This document shows, in pieces, positions 1 through 8,391 of a stretch of DNA of 64,000 nucleotides; positions within the stretch are counted from its first letter, which is position 1, and every line of letters begins with the position of its first letter. The stretch is taken from NCBI GenBank assembly GCA_028284675.1, contig JANQRI010000041.1:1-64000 (forward strand), read 5' to 3'. Below the pieces are notes generated by a model, which was not told the DNA's origin, searched no databases, and saw only the letters and a list, made by a program, of their open reading frames with translations. The translations under genes and the position numbers were made by a program. The DNA is from Gammaproteobacteria bacterium. GTDB taxonomy: Bacteria; Pseudomonadota; Gammaproteobacteria; HTCC5015.

Positions 1-1143
1 CATAAAGCTGAAGACCGGCAGCTGTTTAGTACAAAAGACAATGCGAAAAATGGTGAATATGATCGTAATGCCAGTGGAATAAAACCACTGGAGAAAAAAC
101 CGGGTATGATCGGTGTGGTGCCCAATATCAGCGGTGCAGTTAAAGACAGCAGGCCGTTCACGGGATCACCTCAGGAAACCGGTATGCCGTCACAATCAAT
201 TGAATACAGCCCGCCTGTAATCAAGCCGCCGTCAATTGATATCACGCAGACCGATCCGGTTGAACCCAAACCGGATGATTACAATACATTACCGGATCAT
301 ATTCAATCAGTGCTACCGGAAAATGTGTATCAGGCTTCCGGTTTAAATGCAGCAGAAGTCAATGCGCGTTATGAAACGTATAATCAGTTACACCCCGAAG
401 TGCGTGGTGAGTTTTCGGTGTTTGTAAAATTGCACTCCAATACCATTGATTTGCTCAAAACCCGCTCGGTACAAATCGATGTTCAAAATGCAGAGCTGGA
501 GATGCACAATGAAAAAGCTCAGATTGCCCGTCAGCTGCAGAAACAATTAACACAGCTGCAAACAACACCAACGACTACTAAAACACCAGAACCGAAAACA
601 CAGCCGGCAAGCATGGAGCGGATTACCCTATTGTCAAATACCCCGCCGGCACAGATGATTCGGGATAACCCAGTTAATGCACAAAATAATATCGTCAGTG
701 CGAATCTGAATGGTGCAGGTTCCAATCAGCAAACTGGGAATGCAGTTAATATGAATGCGGTCGAGATTCCGATGATTTCCTTGAAGGGTAAACAAGGCAG
801 TGTGGTCAATAGTTTCATCAGTACAGACAGCGTCCCCCAGTATATGCTCAGAAACACACAAACTGGATTGCAGTTGCAGGCTGTGATAGAGAAACCTGGT
901 GGTGAGTTGGCGTTTATCACTATCCCAAATATCAAAATACCGGCAGGAGCAAAAGCCACTCAGTTTAATACCCAGGCCCAGAGTTGGAATAGCCTGCCGC
1001 AGTTGAGTCAGCAGCAGCTCAACGATGCACAGGCTTATCTGCAGTCAATACAACAGGCTACGATTATCCCAGCCGCGCCGACTACAGGGGCGCCAGTCAG
1101 CGTGCCCGGGGGTGTGAGTGTGCCGGCAGTGCCAATTCCTTAG
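1..1143 (+). CDS. C-terminal part of large unknown protein (tandem paralog 1)
   Basis: The frame is open from the first base of the window, so the gene starts upstream; about 380 residues are visible. I recognise no named family. The visible part matches the C-terminal third of the next gene along its whole length. Shared blocks include ASGIKP, NTIDLL-TRS, MHN-KA-IAR, NNIVSANLNGAGS and ELAFITIPNIKIPAGAKAT. Because the match already begins at the window edge, the missing N-terminal part probably resembles its neighbour too. The visible sequence has a Pro/Thr-rich stretch, a predicted helical segment with many Gln, a compact block of roughly 150 residues, and a short Pro/Gly/Ala/Val tail. There is no visible signal peptide or membrane segment in this part. 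Function unknown. Confidence 0.75.
   Translation, partial: HKAEDRQLFSTKDNAKNGEYDRNASGIKPLEKKPGMIGVVPNISGAVKDSRPFTGSPQETGMPSQSIEYSPPVIKPPSIDITQTDPVEPKPDDYNTLPDHIQSVLPENVYQASGLNAAEVNARYETYNQLHPEVRGEFSVFVKLHSNTIDLLKTRSVQIDVQNAELEMHNEKAQIARQLQKQLTQLQTTPTTTKTPEPKTQPASMERITLLSNTPPAQMIRDNPVNAQNNIVSANLNGAGSNQQTGNAVNMNAVEIPMISLKGKQGSVVNSFISTDSVPQYMLRNTQTGLQLQAVIEKPGGELAFITIPNIKIPAGAKATQFNTQAQSWNSLPQLSQQQLNDAQAYLQSIQQATIIPAAPTTGAPVSVPGGVSVPAVPIP
908..944 (+). repeat. 37-bp direct repeat, copy 1
   Basis: This 37-base stretch is identical to 4621-4657. Both lie in the same codon frame of the two tandem paralogs and encode the AFITIPNIKIPA block. Surrounding DNA is also similar but diverged, including a 27-base identical stretch near the 3' ends. 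Confidence 0.9.
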
Positions 1144-1451
1144 TTAACTTAGTGTGTTGGCAAGCTTGACCAAAAGTTATAACTAACCAAAGTAATAGCC
1201 GGAGTGAAAAACCGGTTAAATCTATAACGAAGGTTCAATTGTCCGCACTATGGGCGGGCTTTATCCTCTGATGTCATAAGGTCAGTATTTATTAGGGGAT
1301 AGAGATCGAAACCACCGCCATTAATCCGGTTGTACAGCAGCTGATAACCGCCCAAAACAACCCATCCGCTCCGTCAGAAGCCACACAGCAGCGCTTTGAT
1401 GCGGCATTAGGGCGGCAGCTGTCTGGTGCATTACTAAAACAGAGTGGATTA
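1144..1451 (+). other. Spacer and likely undetected 5' coding part of paralog 2
   Basis: From 1144 to 1293 I see only a weak CCGG-N9-CCGG inverted repeat and no convincing promoter. An in-frame TAG ends at 1295. From 1296 the reading frame of the next gene is open and protein-like (for example PVVQQLITAQNN and RFDAALGRQLSGALLK) but has no ATG, GTG or TTG before 1452. A purine-rich AGGGG at 1294-1298 sits 6 bases before an ATC codon at 1305, with an ATA at 1299 also in frame. Translation may therefore begin here at a non-standard start codon. Confidence 0.5.
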
Positions 1452-4400
1452 TTGCTGGCCAAAGGCGATCAATCGGATAGCCAAACGGAAATACCCAAAA
1501 AAATCTCTTTAGGTGATGAAACCCTTAAGTACCTGGAAAGCGTATTTCGGCACAAAGAGGCAATGATAGAGTTAGGGTTAGATCCTTATCAGGGGAATCA
1601 CTCGGTCACCCTTACAGATGCAAGCTTTCCGCAGCCGGGGAGTATCGAGATTTTTTTAGATGAAAAGATGCAACCGGTGCAGGCGGTTTATACACATGGC
1701 CGATTCGAATACGATGCGGATCAGCCGCAACCGGCGGAATGGCTGGAGCAAAAAGAGTTAACAAATGACCCGAAAGAGCTGCAAGCGCTTTGGCGGCTGT
1801 TTAATGAACATGCGCAAAAGCAGGGTACATCGGTTGAAGGCTATGCGGCTAAAAAACTTGCAAATTCAACGGTGCAAAAACAGCCCGGAGCTGAAATAGA
1901 TACTAAAGCGGGTCCATTGACTCCATCAATACATACGAGTGTAGCAAAAGATATCTCTACTAACCCTTATCAATGGATTTTAAGGGCGCATCAGGATCAA
2001 TCGATTGTTGCATTAGAGAATCATTCTCGCCGGCAGGGTATTTACATTAAGTACGATCATGACTTGAGGCCGACACAGGTCATATCCGCTTATGTGCCTT
2101 ATGTGAATATGGATGTATTTGCGCGCTCTAATGTCAGCGATACAGAGGCTGAAAATCCGGCGGCGTTGAAATCTGCAAAAAAGCTGCTCGCTCATTATAT
2201 GGCGGAACATGAGCACCTAGGGTTACCTGAAGATTATATTCAAAAAAATCTAAGGCCGAATTTATATCAGCAGGAAACAAAAAATAATATTGTTACTGTA
2301 GTAAAAAAAAATCTTGTGCTGGGTTCCGAGCCGGTGTCTGTCAGTCATGATCCAGATAGATCGCTGATTGAATTAAAAACAGACAATGCATCCAGCCCTT
2401 CGCTATATATTAAACTGAGCCCAGATGGTGATCCGGTTCATGCGGTGTATGGCGATCAATATTATACAGGCTCCGACAGCACTAATCAGTCTTTGTCGAC
2501 AGTAACGCCTGAAAAGCTGAAGGTATTATTGGAGTTGGTGAAACAAACAAGTACTTTAAAAAGTCGTGAAGGGCTTAAAGAAATCATCCAAGATTTTTCA
2601 TCAGAGAGAAAGAACCGCATTGTGTTGGAATTTCAACCAAAGCAACGCCAGCTTGTGTTAAAACGTGAGAATACTGCTGGCCAACAAAAATGTGTCCATA
2701 TAGAGTTTGATAACGAATCGAAGCCTGTTCAGGCAACATATGGTAAAAGTGGGGATATGGTAATTAAGAACCCTGCTTATAGGCAGGACCGGCTTCATTA
2801 TATTACCGAAGCTGAAGAGCTGGGTAAGCTGATGAGTATTATTGACGGATTTATTCAGCGTGATCATGGTATGTCTGTTCAGGATTATGCATTAAGAAAA
2901 GCAGATCCGTCGGCCTATCATAAGCAGCAGGTTGCGAAGTATCGGCGTGAAGCAGTGCCGGCTTCCCAGGTGTTGCTTGATAAAACCGCAGCAGATCCTT
3001 TGGTTGTCGATATCGGTTATACCAGCAGTGGTGCACCATGGATTAGTTACTTGACAGATATAAAAATGTCACTTTACAGTGAGGTTGCAGAGGACCGAAT
3101 AATATACGGTGATCGTGGACAGGCTATCATTGGCGGGCATGGAGATAAAATCCAGGCTCGTATGACCAGCAATTCAGGTGGTAATGGGACTGAAATATCA
3201 GTTGATACTATTGTGGATCAGCTTAAACCGTTTGTACAGGAGGGGTCGGTGAGCTGTGTGCTGTTGTTTAGTTGTTATGCAGGTATAAATGGCACCGCAA
3301 AAAAAGTTTCCGCAGGCCTTAATGTTCCGGTTGTTGCGTACTCTCAAAAATCTACTATTGATCAACCGGGGTTAATACCAGAAAAAAACTTATCATGGTG
3401 GAATAGGAAGCCCGGTATCATAGGGATGATTGAGCCTTCTCCTAGGAATGAAAACCCTAAGCATGGTCGTTGGATTGAGTGGCTTCCGGATGGTTCCAGT
3501 TATCCAATCGGTGACCAGCCCGTGAATGATCCTGCCACTGTTCGTAATCGGGAAATCATTATGGGGATGGCTAAGGCAATAAGTGCGGCGAGCGATAACA
3601 TATCTGGCAAAGCAGATAAGGATGAAAACAGCTTAGCAGCCGATAACAGCAGCAGTCAAACGACTGTTAATCAAGCAAACCCCGGTGATGGTCCAATCAC
3701 CGATAGCCTTGTTCAAAGCGCTTCTGAAAATCCTGATTCGATGGTTGACCAACAAAAGCCTGGAGGAACAGAGGGTGGAAAGTTATTTGACACAACGGAT
3801 CAGTCAAAAGGAGTTGGTGATTATAATCGCAGTGCGAGCGGTATAAAGCCGGTCGAAAGAGGCTCTGGCCTGGTTAATCAGACAGTTAATGTATCACCGC
3901 AAGATGCAAAACCGTTTGATAAGACTTCACCTGAAACCGGTACTTTGCAACAGCCTGATCAAAAGCCTGTAGCGCCCACAATAAAACCGTCCACAATCGT
4001 GGTTGGCAACCCAGCGGTTGAGGAAGCCAAACCATCATCGGAAGATTCAGCGTTACGCAAAATTTTTGATGTTCTGCATCCTAGTGCGCGTGGTGATATG
4101 AAGTTTAAAACTTTTGCGAAGCTTGATCCCAATACGATTGATTTACTCGTAACACGATCAAAACAAGCCGCAGTACAGGATGCCACGATTAATATGCACA
4201 ACCAAAAAGCCGCGATTGCCCGGCGTTTAACTACTGATCTAAATGAGGTCACCCAAACACAACAACAATTAACCCAACAGACGCTTCAGCGAGTGCAGGC
4301 CAATAAGGCACAGCCCAAACAGTCTTTTGAAACAGTCACATTGCAATCAAAATATCCAGCTGCGCAGATTGTCCAGGATAACGCGGTTAGTACAAAAAAT

Positions 4401-4859
4401 AATATCGTCAGCGCAAACCTGAATGGTGCAGGTTCCAGTCAACAAGCTGCCAATACGGTTAATGTAAATGTGGCTGAAATTCTGATGATTTCACTGAAGG
4501 GTAAACAAGGCAGCGTGGCTAATAGCTACACGCAGACTGACAGCATTCCGCAGTATATGCTCAGAAACACAGGCTCTGGCGTGCAGTTACAGGCGGTAAC
4601 CGAAAAATCCGGCGGCGAACTGGCGTTTATCACTATCCCAAATATCAAAATACCGGCGGGGGCAAAAGCCACCGAATTTAACGCCCGAGCCCAACGCTGG
4701 GATGGCCTGCCGCAGCTGAGTCAGCAGCAGCTCAATAATGCGCAGGCTTATCTGCAGTCAATACAACAGACTATGATTATCCCCACCGCGCCGACCACAG
4801 GGGCGCCGGTTAACGGAGCGCCGATAGGTGTACCGGGCGGCATCCCGGTTGCGCCGTAG
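1452..4859 (+). CDS. Large unknown protein with internal repeats and a caspase-like His/Cys motif (tandem paralog 2)
   Basis: At least 1135 residues from the first standard start (TTG); the open frame and coding character extend up to about 1299-1305. No named family recognised. The N-terminal half holds four copies of a roughly 30-residue unit, a beta-strand pair followed by PVQA-Y or a variant, near residues 65, 210, 320 and 425. Residues about 515-690 contain IIGGHGDK (His563) and, 45 residues later, VLLFSCYAG (Cys608). That spacing and hydrophobic context are typical of clan CD (caspase, CHAT or C80-type) peptidases. A Ser/Asn/Gln/Pro-rich linker follows, then a C-terminal third matching the preceding partial gene. 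No signal peptide or membrane helix is evident. Peptidase assignment is inference from two short motifs; the rest is unknown. Confidence 0.8.
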   Translation: MLAKGDQSDSQTEIPKKISLGDETLKYLESVFRHKEAMIELGLDPYQGNHSVTLTDASFPQPGSIEIFLDEKMQPVQAVYTHGRFEYDADQPQPAEWLEQKELTNDPKELQALWRLFNEHAQKQGTSVEGYAAKKLANSTVQKQPGAEIDTKAGPLTPSIHTSVAKDISTNPYQWILRAHQDQSIVALENHSRRQGIYIKYDHDLRPTQVISAYVPYVNMDVFARSNVSDTEAENPAALKSAKKLLAHYMAEHEHLGLPEDYIQKNLRPNLYQQETKNNIVTVVKKNLVLGSEPVSVSHDPDRSLIELKTDNASSPSLYIKLSPDGDPVHAVYGDQYYTGSDSTNQSLSTVTPEKLKVLLELVKQTSTLKSREGLKEIIQDFSSERKNRIVLEFQPKQRQLVLKRENTAGQQKCVHIEFDNESKPVQATYGKSGDMVIKNPAYRQDRLHYITEAEELGKLMSIIDGFIQRDHGMSVQDYALRKADPSAYHKQQVAKYRREAVPASQVLLDKTAADPLVVDIGYTSSGAPWISYLTDIKMSLYSEVAEDRIIYGDRGQAIIGGHGDKIQARMTSNSGGNGTEISVDTIVDQLKPFVQEGSVSCVLLFSCYAGINGTAKKVSAGLNVPVVAYSQKSTIDQPGLIPEKNLSWWNRKPGIIGMIEPSPRNENPKHGRWIEWLPDGSSYPIGDQPVNDPATVRNREIIMGMAKAISAASDNISGKADKDENSLAADNSSSQTTVNQANPGDGPITDSLVQSASENPDSMVDQQKPGGTEGGKLFDTTDQSKGVGDYNRSASGIKPVERGSGLVNQTVNVSPQDAKPFDKTSPETGTLQQPDQKPVAPTIKPSTIVVGNPAVEEAKPSSEDSALRKIFDVLHPSARGDMKFKTFAKLDPNTIDLLVTRSKQAAVQDATINMHNQKAAIARRLTTDLNEVTQTQQQLTQQTLQRVQANKAQPKQSFETVTLQSKYPAAQIVQDNAVSTKNNIVSANLNGAGSSQQAANTVNVNVAEILMISLKGKQGSVANSYTQTDSIPQYMLRNTGSGVQLQAVTEKSGGELAFITIPNIKIPAGAKATEFNARAQRWDGLPQLSQQQLNNAQAYLQSIQQTMIIPTAPTTGAPVNGAPIGVPGGIPVAP
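4621..4657 (+). repeat. 37-bp direct repeat, copy 2
   Basis: Identical to 908-944, inside the homologous C-terminal block of the second paralog. It shows that the two genes arose by duplication or have exchanged sequence. Confidence 0.9.
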
Positions 4860-4878
4860 CCGATACAATACTTCGGCA

Positions 4879-4903
4879 ACCGGGTTTGATATTCCGGTCT
4901 TTT
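4879..4903 (+). terminator. Weak intrinsic terminator candidate after paralog 2
   Basis: ACCGG and CCGGT form a 5-bp stem with a 10-base loop, followed by CTTTT. It lies 20 bases after the stop codon. The stem is short, so confidence is limited. Confidence 0.35.
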
Positions 4904-5001
4904 CGTATTCAAGCTTAATTTCAGTTTGAATCTGGCAGAACTTCTTGCATTAATTCCAATCGGGACTAAACTGGCGCGTCCGGTAAATCGAAAGTGCTGA
5001 T

Positions 5002-6579
5002 ATGAGTCCTGATATTCATTCACAAAAGATTCTGATTCTTGATTTTGGCTCCCAATACACGCAATTAATCGCGCGCCGCGTGCGTGAGGCCGGTGTGTAT
5101 TGCGAGTTGCATCCTTTTGATATGGAAGAATCTGATATCCGTGCATTTCAGCCGAACGGTGTGATTTTGTCCGGTGGGCCGGAATCGGTGACGGTTAGTG
5201 ATACGTTCCGGGCACCGGCTTGTGTATTTGATTTGGGCGTGCCGGTGCTGGGTATTTGTTACGGCATGCAGACGATGGCCGCACAGCTTGGCGGACAAGT
5301 CGAGGCAAGTGGGCATCGTGAGTTCGGTTATGCGCAGGTGCGTGCACGGGGGCATTCGCGTTTATTGCGGGATATTGAAGATCATACCAGCCCGGAAGGT
5401 TATGGTTTGCTGGATGTATGGATGAGTCACGGTGACCGCGTCAGTGAACTGCCGCCGGGGTTTGGTTTAATCGCCGGAACCGAGAATGCGCCGCTGGCCG
5501 GTATGGCCGATGAGACGCGTTTGTTTTACGGCTTGCAATTTCATCCGGAAGTCACGCATACCAAGCAGGGGCAGCGGATTATCGAACGCTTTGTCCATGA
5601 TATTTGCGGTTGTGAGGCTTTATGGACTTCCGGAAATATTATTGAGAACAGTATTCAGGCCGTTCGTGCCAAAGTCGGTAATGATAAGGTGTTGCTCGGT
5701 TTGTCCGGTGGTGTCGATTCTTCAGTGGTTGCCGCGATGTTACATAAAGCAATCGGCGAACAGCTGATTTGTGTGTTTGTCGATAACGGCCTGCTGCGCC
5801 TTAACGAAGGTGATCAGGTGATGAGCACGTTTGCAAAGCATATGGGCGTGAAAGTGATTCGGGTCGATGCCGAGGAGCGCTTTTTAACGGCGCTGGCCGG
5901 CGTGAATGATCCTGAACACAAACGTAAAATTATCGGTAACCTGTTTGTTGAAGTGTTCGAGGAAGAGGCGAATAAGTTAACAGATGTTAAATGGTTGGCG
6001 CAGGGCACGATTTATCCGGATGTGATCGAGTCGGCCGGCGGCAAAACCGGTAAAGCGCATGTGATTAAGTCACACCATAATGTTGGCGGTTTGCCCGAGC
6101 ATATGAATCTGCAATTACTCGAACCGCTTAGGGAGCTGTTTAAAGATGAAGTGCGCAGGATCGGCATTGAGCTGGGTCTGGCGCATGAACTGATTTATCG
6201 GCATCCGTTTCCGGGGCCCGGGCTGGGTGTGCGGATTTTGGGTGAGGTGAAAAAAGATTATGCCGATGTACTGCGCCAGGCTGATCATATTTTTATCGAA
6301 GAGTTGCGCAAGAATGACTGGTATGACCAGGTTAGCCAGGCTTTCGCGGTGTTTATGCCGGTCAAGTCGGTCGGCGTGATGGGTGACGGACGGCGTTATG
6401 ATTATGTAATCGCATTGCGTGCGGTGCAGACGGTGGATTTTATGACCGCACACTGGGCGCATTTGCCGTATGAGTTACTGGATACGGTATCACGCCGGAT
6501 TATTAATGAAGTAACGGGTATATCAAGGGTGACTTATGATATTTCAGGTAAGCCACCCGCAACCATTGAATGGGAATAG
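5002..6579 (+). CDS. guaA: GMP synthase (glutamine-hydrolysing)
   Basis: Converts XMP to GMP with ATP and glutamine in the last step of guanine nucleotide synthesis. 525 residues, the usual length. The N-terminal class I glutamine amidotransferase has the triad Cys86 (GICYG), His181 and Glu183 (FHPEV). The ATP-pyrophosphatase domain carries the PP-loop SGGVDSS at 235-241. The C-terminal dimerisation domain ends in the typical TIEWE. guaB, the common upstream partner, is not here: the neighbour is the unknown paralog 2. A PilZ gene follows after 9 bases and tadA overlaps that gene, so guaA-pilZ-tadA is probably one transcript. Confidence 0.98.
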   Translation: MSPDIHSQKILILDFGSQYTQLIARRVREAGVYCELHPFDMEESDIRAFQPNGVILSGGPESVTVSDTFRAPACVFDLGVPVLGICYGMQTMAAQLGGQVEASGHREFGYAQVRARGHSRLLRDIEDHTSPEGYGLLDVWMSHGDRVSELPPGFGLIAGTENAPLAGMADETRLFYGLQFHPEVTHTKQGQRIIERFVHDICGCEALWTSGNIIENSIQAVRAKVGNDKVLLGLSGGVDSSVVAAMLHKAIGEQLICVFVDNGLLRLNEGDQVMSTFAKHMGVKVIRVDAEERFLTALAGVNDPEHKRKIIGNLFVEVFEEEANKLTDVKWLAQGTIYPDVIESAGGKTGKAHVIKSHHNVGGLPEHMNLQLLEPLRELFKDEVRRIGIELGLAHELIYRHPFPGPGLGVRILGEVKKDYADVLRQADHIFIEELRKNDWYDQVSQAFAVFMPVKSVGVMGDGRRYDYVIALRAVQTVDFMTAHWAHLPYELLDTVSRRIINEVTGISRVTYDISGKPPATIEWE

Positions 6580-6588
6580 GCCGGTTTT

Positions 6589-6996
6589 ATGCGACAGTAT
6601 ATTCGCCACCCCTCGGATGTGCCGATTCGTTACAGCCTGACCGATCTGGCTAAACAGGAAGCCGAGCAATTGAAAGATATTAGTGAAGGTGGCTTATGCT
6701 TTTCCGCGCAGGCGGCTTTACAGCCCGGTGCCAAAGTACAAATCGAAATTCCGATCGAAGATCCGCCATTTGCCGCGGAGGGTACGGTTATCTGGTGTGA
6801 CAAGCTGGATGATCATTACGAAATCGGGGTGCAGTTTGCTGATGATAATGAGCAATTCAAACTGCGAATGGTCGAGCAGCTTTGTTATATCGAGCGCTAT
6901 AAAAAAGACATACTGATAAATGAAGGCCGTGAACTGACCGGCGAGGAAGCCGCGCTGGAGTGGATCGCAAAGCACGCCGATGAGTTTCCCCGATAG
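6589..6996 (+). CDS. PilZ-domain protein
   Basis: A 135-residue stand-alone PilZ protein. The c-di-GMP binding signature is visible: R2-x3-R6 at the N terminus and DISEGG near residue 30 (the D/N-x-S-x-x-G motif), followed by the expected strands ending in GTVIWC and YEIGVQF. A helical tail of about 40 residues follows the barrel. It starts 9 bases after guaA and its 3' end overlaps tadA by 17 bases. PilZ proteins bind c-di-GMP and alter motility, polysaccharide or surface traits; the target here is not indicated. A diguanylate cyclase occurs at 23.2-24.8 kb. Confidence 0.85.
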   Translation: MRQYIRHPSDVPIRYSLTDLAKQEAEQLKDISEGGLCFSAQAALQPGAKVQIEIPIEDPPFAAEGTVIWCDKLDDHYEIGVQFADDNEQFKLRMVEQLCYIERYKKDILINEGRELTGEEAALEWIAKHADEFPR

Positions 6997-7453
6997 CCCG
7001 GAACACCCGCAGGATAGTCATTTTATGCAACAGGCGCTGGGGCTGGCCCGGCAGGCCTCCGCCGCAGGTGAAGTGCCGGTTGGCGCATTGATCATTAAGG
7101 GCCAGGATATTATCGCCGGGAGCTGGAACCGGCCAATCGGCCTGCATGATCCCAGTGCGCATGCCGAGATGCTGGCATTGCGTGCCGCCGGACAGGCGCT
7201 GGGCAATTACCGTCTGACGGATACCACCTTATATGTCACTCTGGAACCCTGTGCGATGTGCACTGCAGCAATCGTGCATGCACGGGTCGCACGGGTGGTT
7301 TACGGTGCGGCCGACCCGAAATCGGGTGCATTGGGGGGTGCTTTTCAGTATTTTAGGGTGGCGCCGGCCAATCACCGGCCGCAGATCAGCGGTGGGGTGC
7401 TGGCTGATGAGTGCGGTCAGTTGCTAAGGGCGTTTTTTCAGGCCCGGCGTTGA
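6980..7453 (+). CDS. tadA: tRNA adenosine(34) deaminase
   Basis: Deaminates A34 to inosine in the tRNA-Arg(ACG) wobble position; essential in most bacteria. 157 residues. The zinc and proton-transfer signature HAE is in PSAHAEMLAL and the two zinc cysteines are in PCAMCTAAI, with the usual VVYGA-DPKSGA segment after them. The ATG at 6980 lies inside the end of the PilZ gene (17-base overlap), suggesting translational coupling. Guanine deaminases share the fold, but PCAMC with DPKSGA is the TadA form. Confidence 0.96.
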   Translation: MSFPDSPEHPQDSHFMQQALGLARQASAAGEVPVGALIIKGQDIIAGSWNRPIGLHDPSAHAEMLALRAAGQALGNYRLTDTTLYVTLEPCAMCTAAIVHARVARVVYGAADPKSGALGGAFQYFRVAPANHRPQISGGVLADECGQLLRAFFQARR

Positions 7454-7532
7454 AGCCGATCCGGCCAATTCCGGATAATTTACCGTCTGAACCTTCACTT
7501 TTTTGTAAAAACCAGTAGAATTCCCGGTCCGT

Positions 7533-7568
7533 GGGTCGCCTGCTACGCAGAGGCGGCCCTTATTATTT
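7533..7568 (+). terminator. Hairpin upstream of rpsP (terminator or attenuator)
   Basis: GGGTCGCCT pairs with AGGCGGCCC (7551-7559) with one G-U pair and is followed by a T-rich run. It lies after tadA and 57 bases before rpsP, so it could end the guaA-tadA transcript or act in the leader of the ribosomal protein operon. Confidence 0.5.
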
Positions 7569-7615
7569 CCCGTATCCGGTGTGTGCCGGATGAATGTGTA
7601 GAAAAACAGGAAAAT

Positions 7616-7867
7616 ATGGTCACAATTCGCTTATCTCGAGGTGGCAGCAAAAAAAGACCCTTTTACCATATGCTGGTAAAGGACAGCCGCAGTCGCCGGG
7701 ACGGCCGTTATATTGAACGTGTCGGCTATTTTAACCCGCTTGCAAAAGGCGGGGAGATCCCGCTCTCGGTCAAACAGGACCGGATTGATTACTGGTTGTC
7801 ACAGGGCGCCCAACCCTCCGATCGGGTGGCTAGCCTGCTGAAAAAACACCAAAAAGAGAACGCTTAG
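7616..7867 (+). CDS. rpsP: 30S ribosomal protein S16
   Basis: 83 residues, the family norm. It begins MVTIRLSRGGSKKRPFY and contains the expected SRRDGRYIERVGYFNP. The ATG at 7616 is chosen over an in-frame upstream start at 7583 because the S16 N terminus is strongly conserved and AGGA precedes it by a few bases. It is the first gene of the classical rpsP-rimM-trmD-rplS operon; rimM begins 8 bases later. Confidence 0.98.
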   Translation: MVTIRLSRGGSKKRPFYHMLVKDSRSRRDGRYIERVGYFNPLAKGGEIPLSVKQDRIDYWLSQGAQPSDRVASLLKKHQKENA

Positions 7868-7875
7868 CCCGAAAA

Positions 7876-8391
7876 GTGGCAGAGCAGGCTGATAAAGTCA
7901 TTATCGGCCGGGTGGCGGGTCTTTTCGGCGTGAAAGGCTGGATTAAAGTGCAGTCATACACCGAGCCGGCCACCGGTATTTCGAATTATAGCCCGTGGCT
8001 CCTGCAGGCATCAGGGGCCGCATGGCAGTTGCTTGAACCGAAGGTGGTTCAGGCACATGGAAAAGGGTTTATTGCAAAGCTCAGTGGAATTGAGGATCGT
8101 GATGCTGCTGCGGTATTTGTGCGCAGCGATATCGTGGTTTCGCGTGAACAATTACCCGAATTGAGCCAGGGTGAGTACTACTGGCGGGACCTGGAGGGTT
8201 TAACGGTTGTTAACCGGAATGATGTGACTCTGGGGACGGTCGATTACTTATTTGAAACCGGTGCGAATGATGTGCTGGTGGTTCGCGATGGTGACCGGGA
8301 GCAGTTGATACCATTTTCCGTCGGCAGCGTGGTGTTATCGGTAGATTTGCAGGCGCGGCTTGTGCGGGTTGATTGGGAACCCGAAGACTGA
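7876..8391 (+). CDS. rimM: 16S rRNA processing protein RimM
   Basis: Assembly factor for the 30S head that binds S19. 171 residues starting at GTG. The N-terminal barrel shows the diagnostic IGRVAGLFGVKGWIKV, and the PRC-barrel domain follows with YYWRDLEGL and VLFETGANDVLVV-like strands (here DYLFETGANDVLVV). The stop TGA shares its last base with the trmD ATG. Position in the S16 operon confirms identity. Confidence 0.97.
   Translation: MAEQADKVIIGRVAGLFGVKGWIKVQSYTEPATGISNYSPWLLQASGAAWQLLEPKVVQAHGKGFIAKLSGIEDRDAAAVFVRSDIVVSREQLPELSQGEYYWRDLEGLTVVNRNDVTLGTVDYLFETGANDVLVVRDGDREQLIPFSVGSVVLSVDLQARLVRVDWEPED

Noticed and set aside
1144..1160. TTAACTTAGTGTG shared with 42851-42863 near the solo element end
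   Set aside because: The match is 13 bases and stops before the diagnostic AACAGGCCCTA; at this length it may be chance, so I do not call another element copy.
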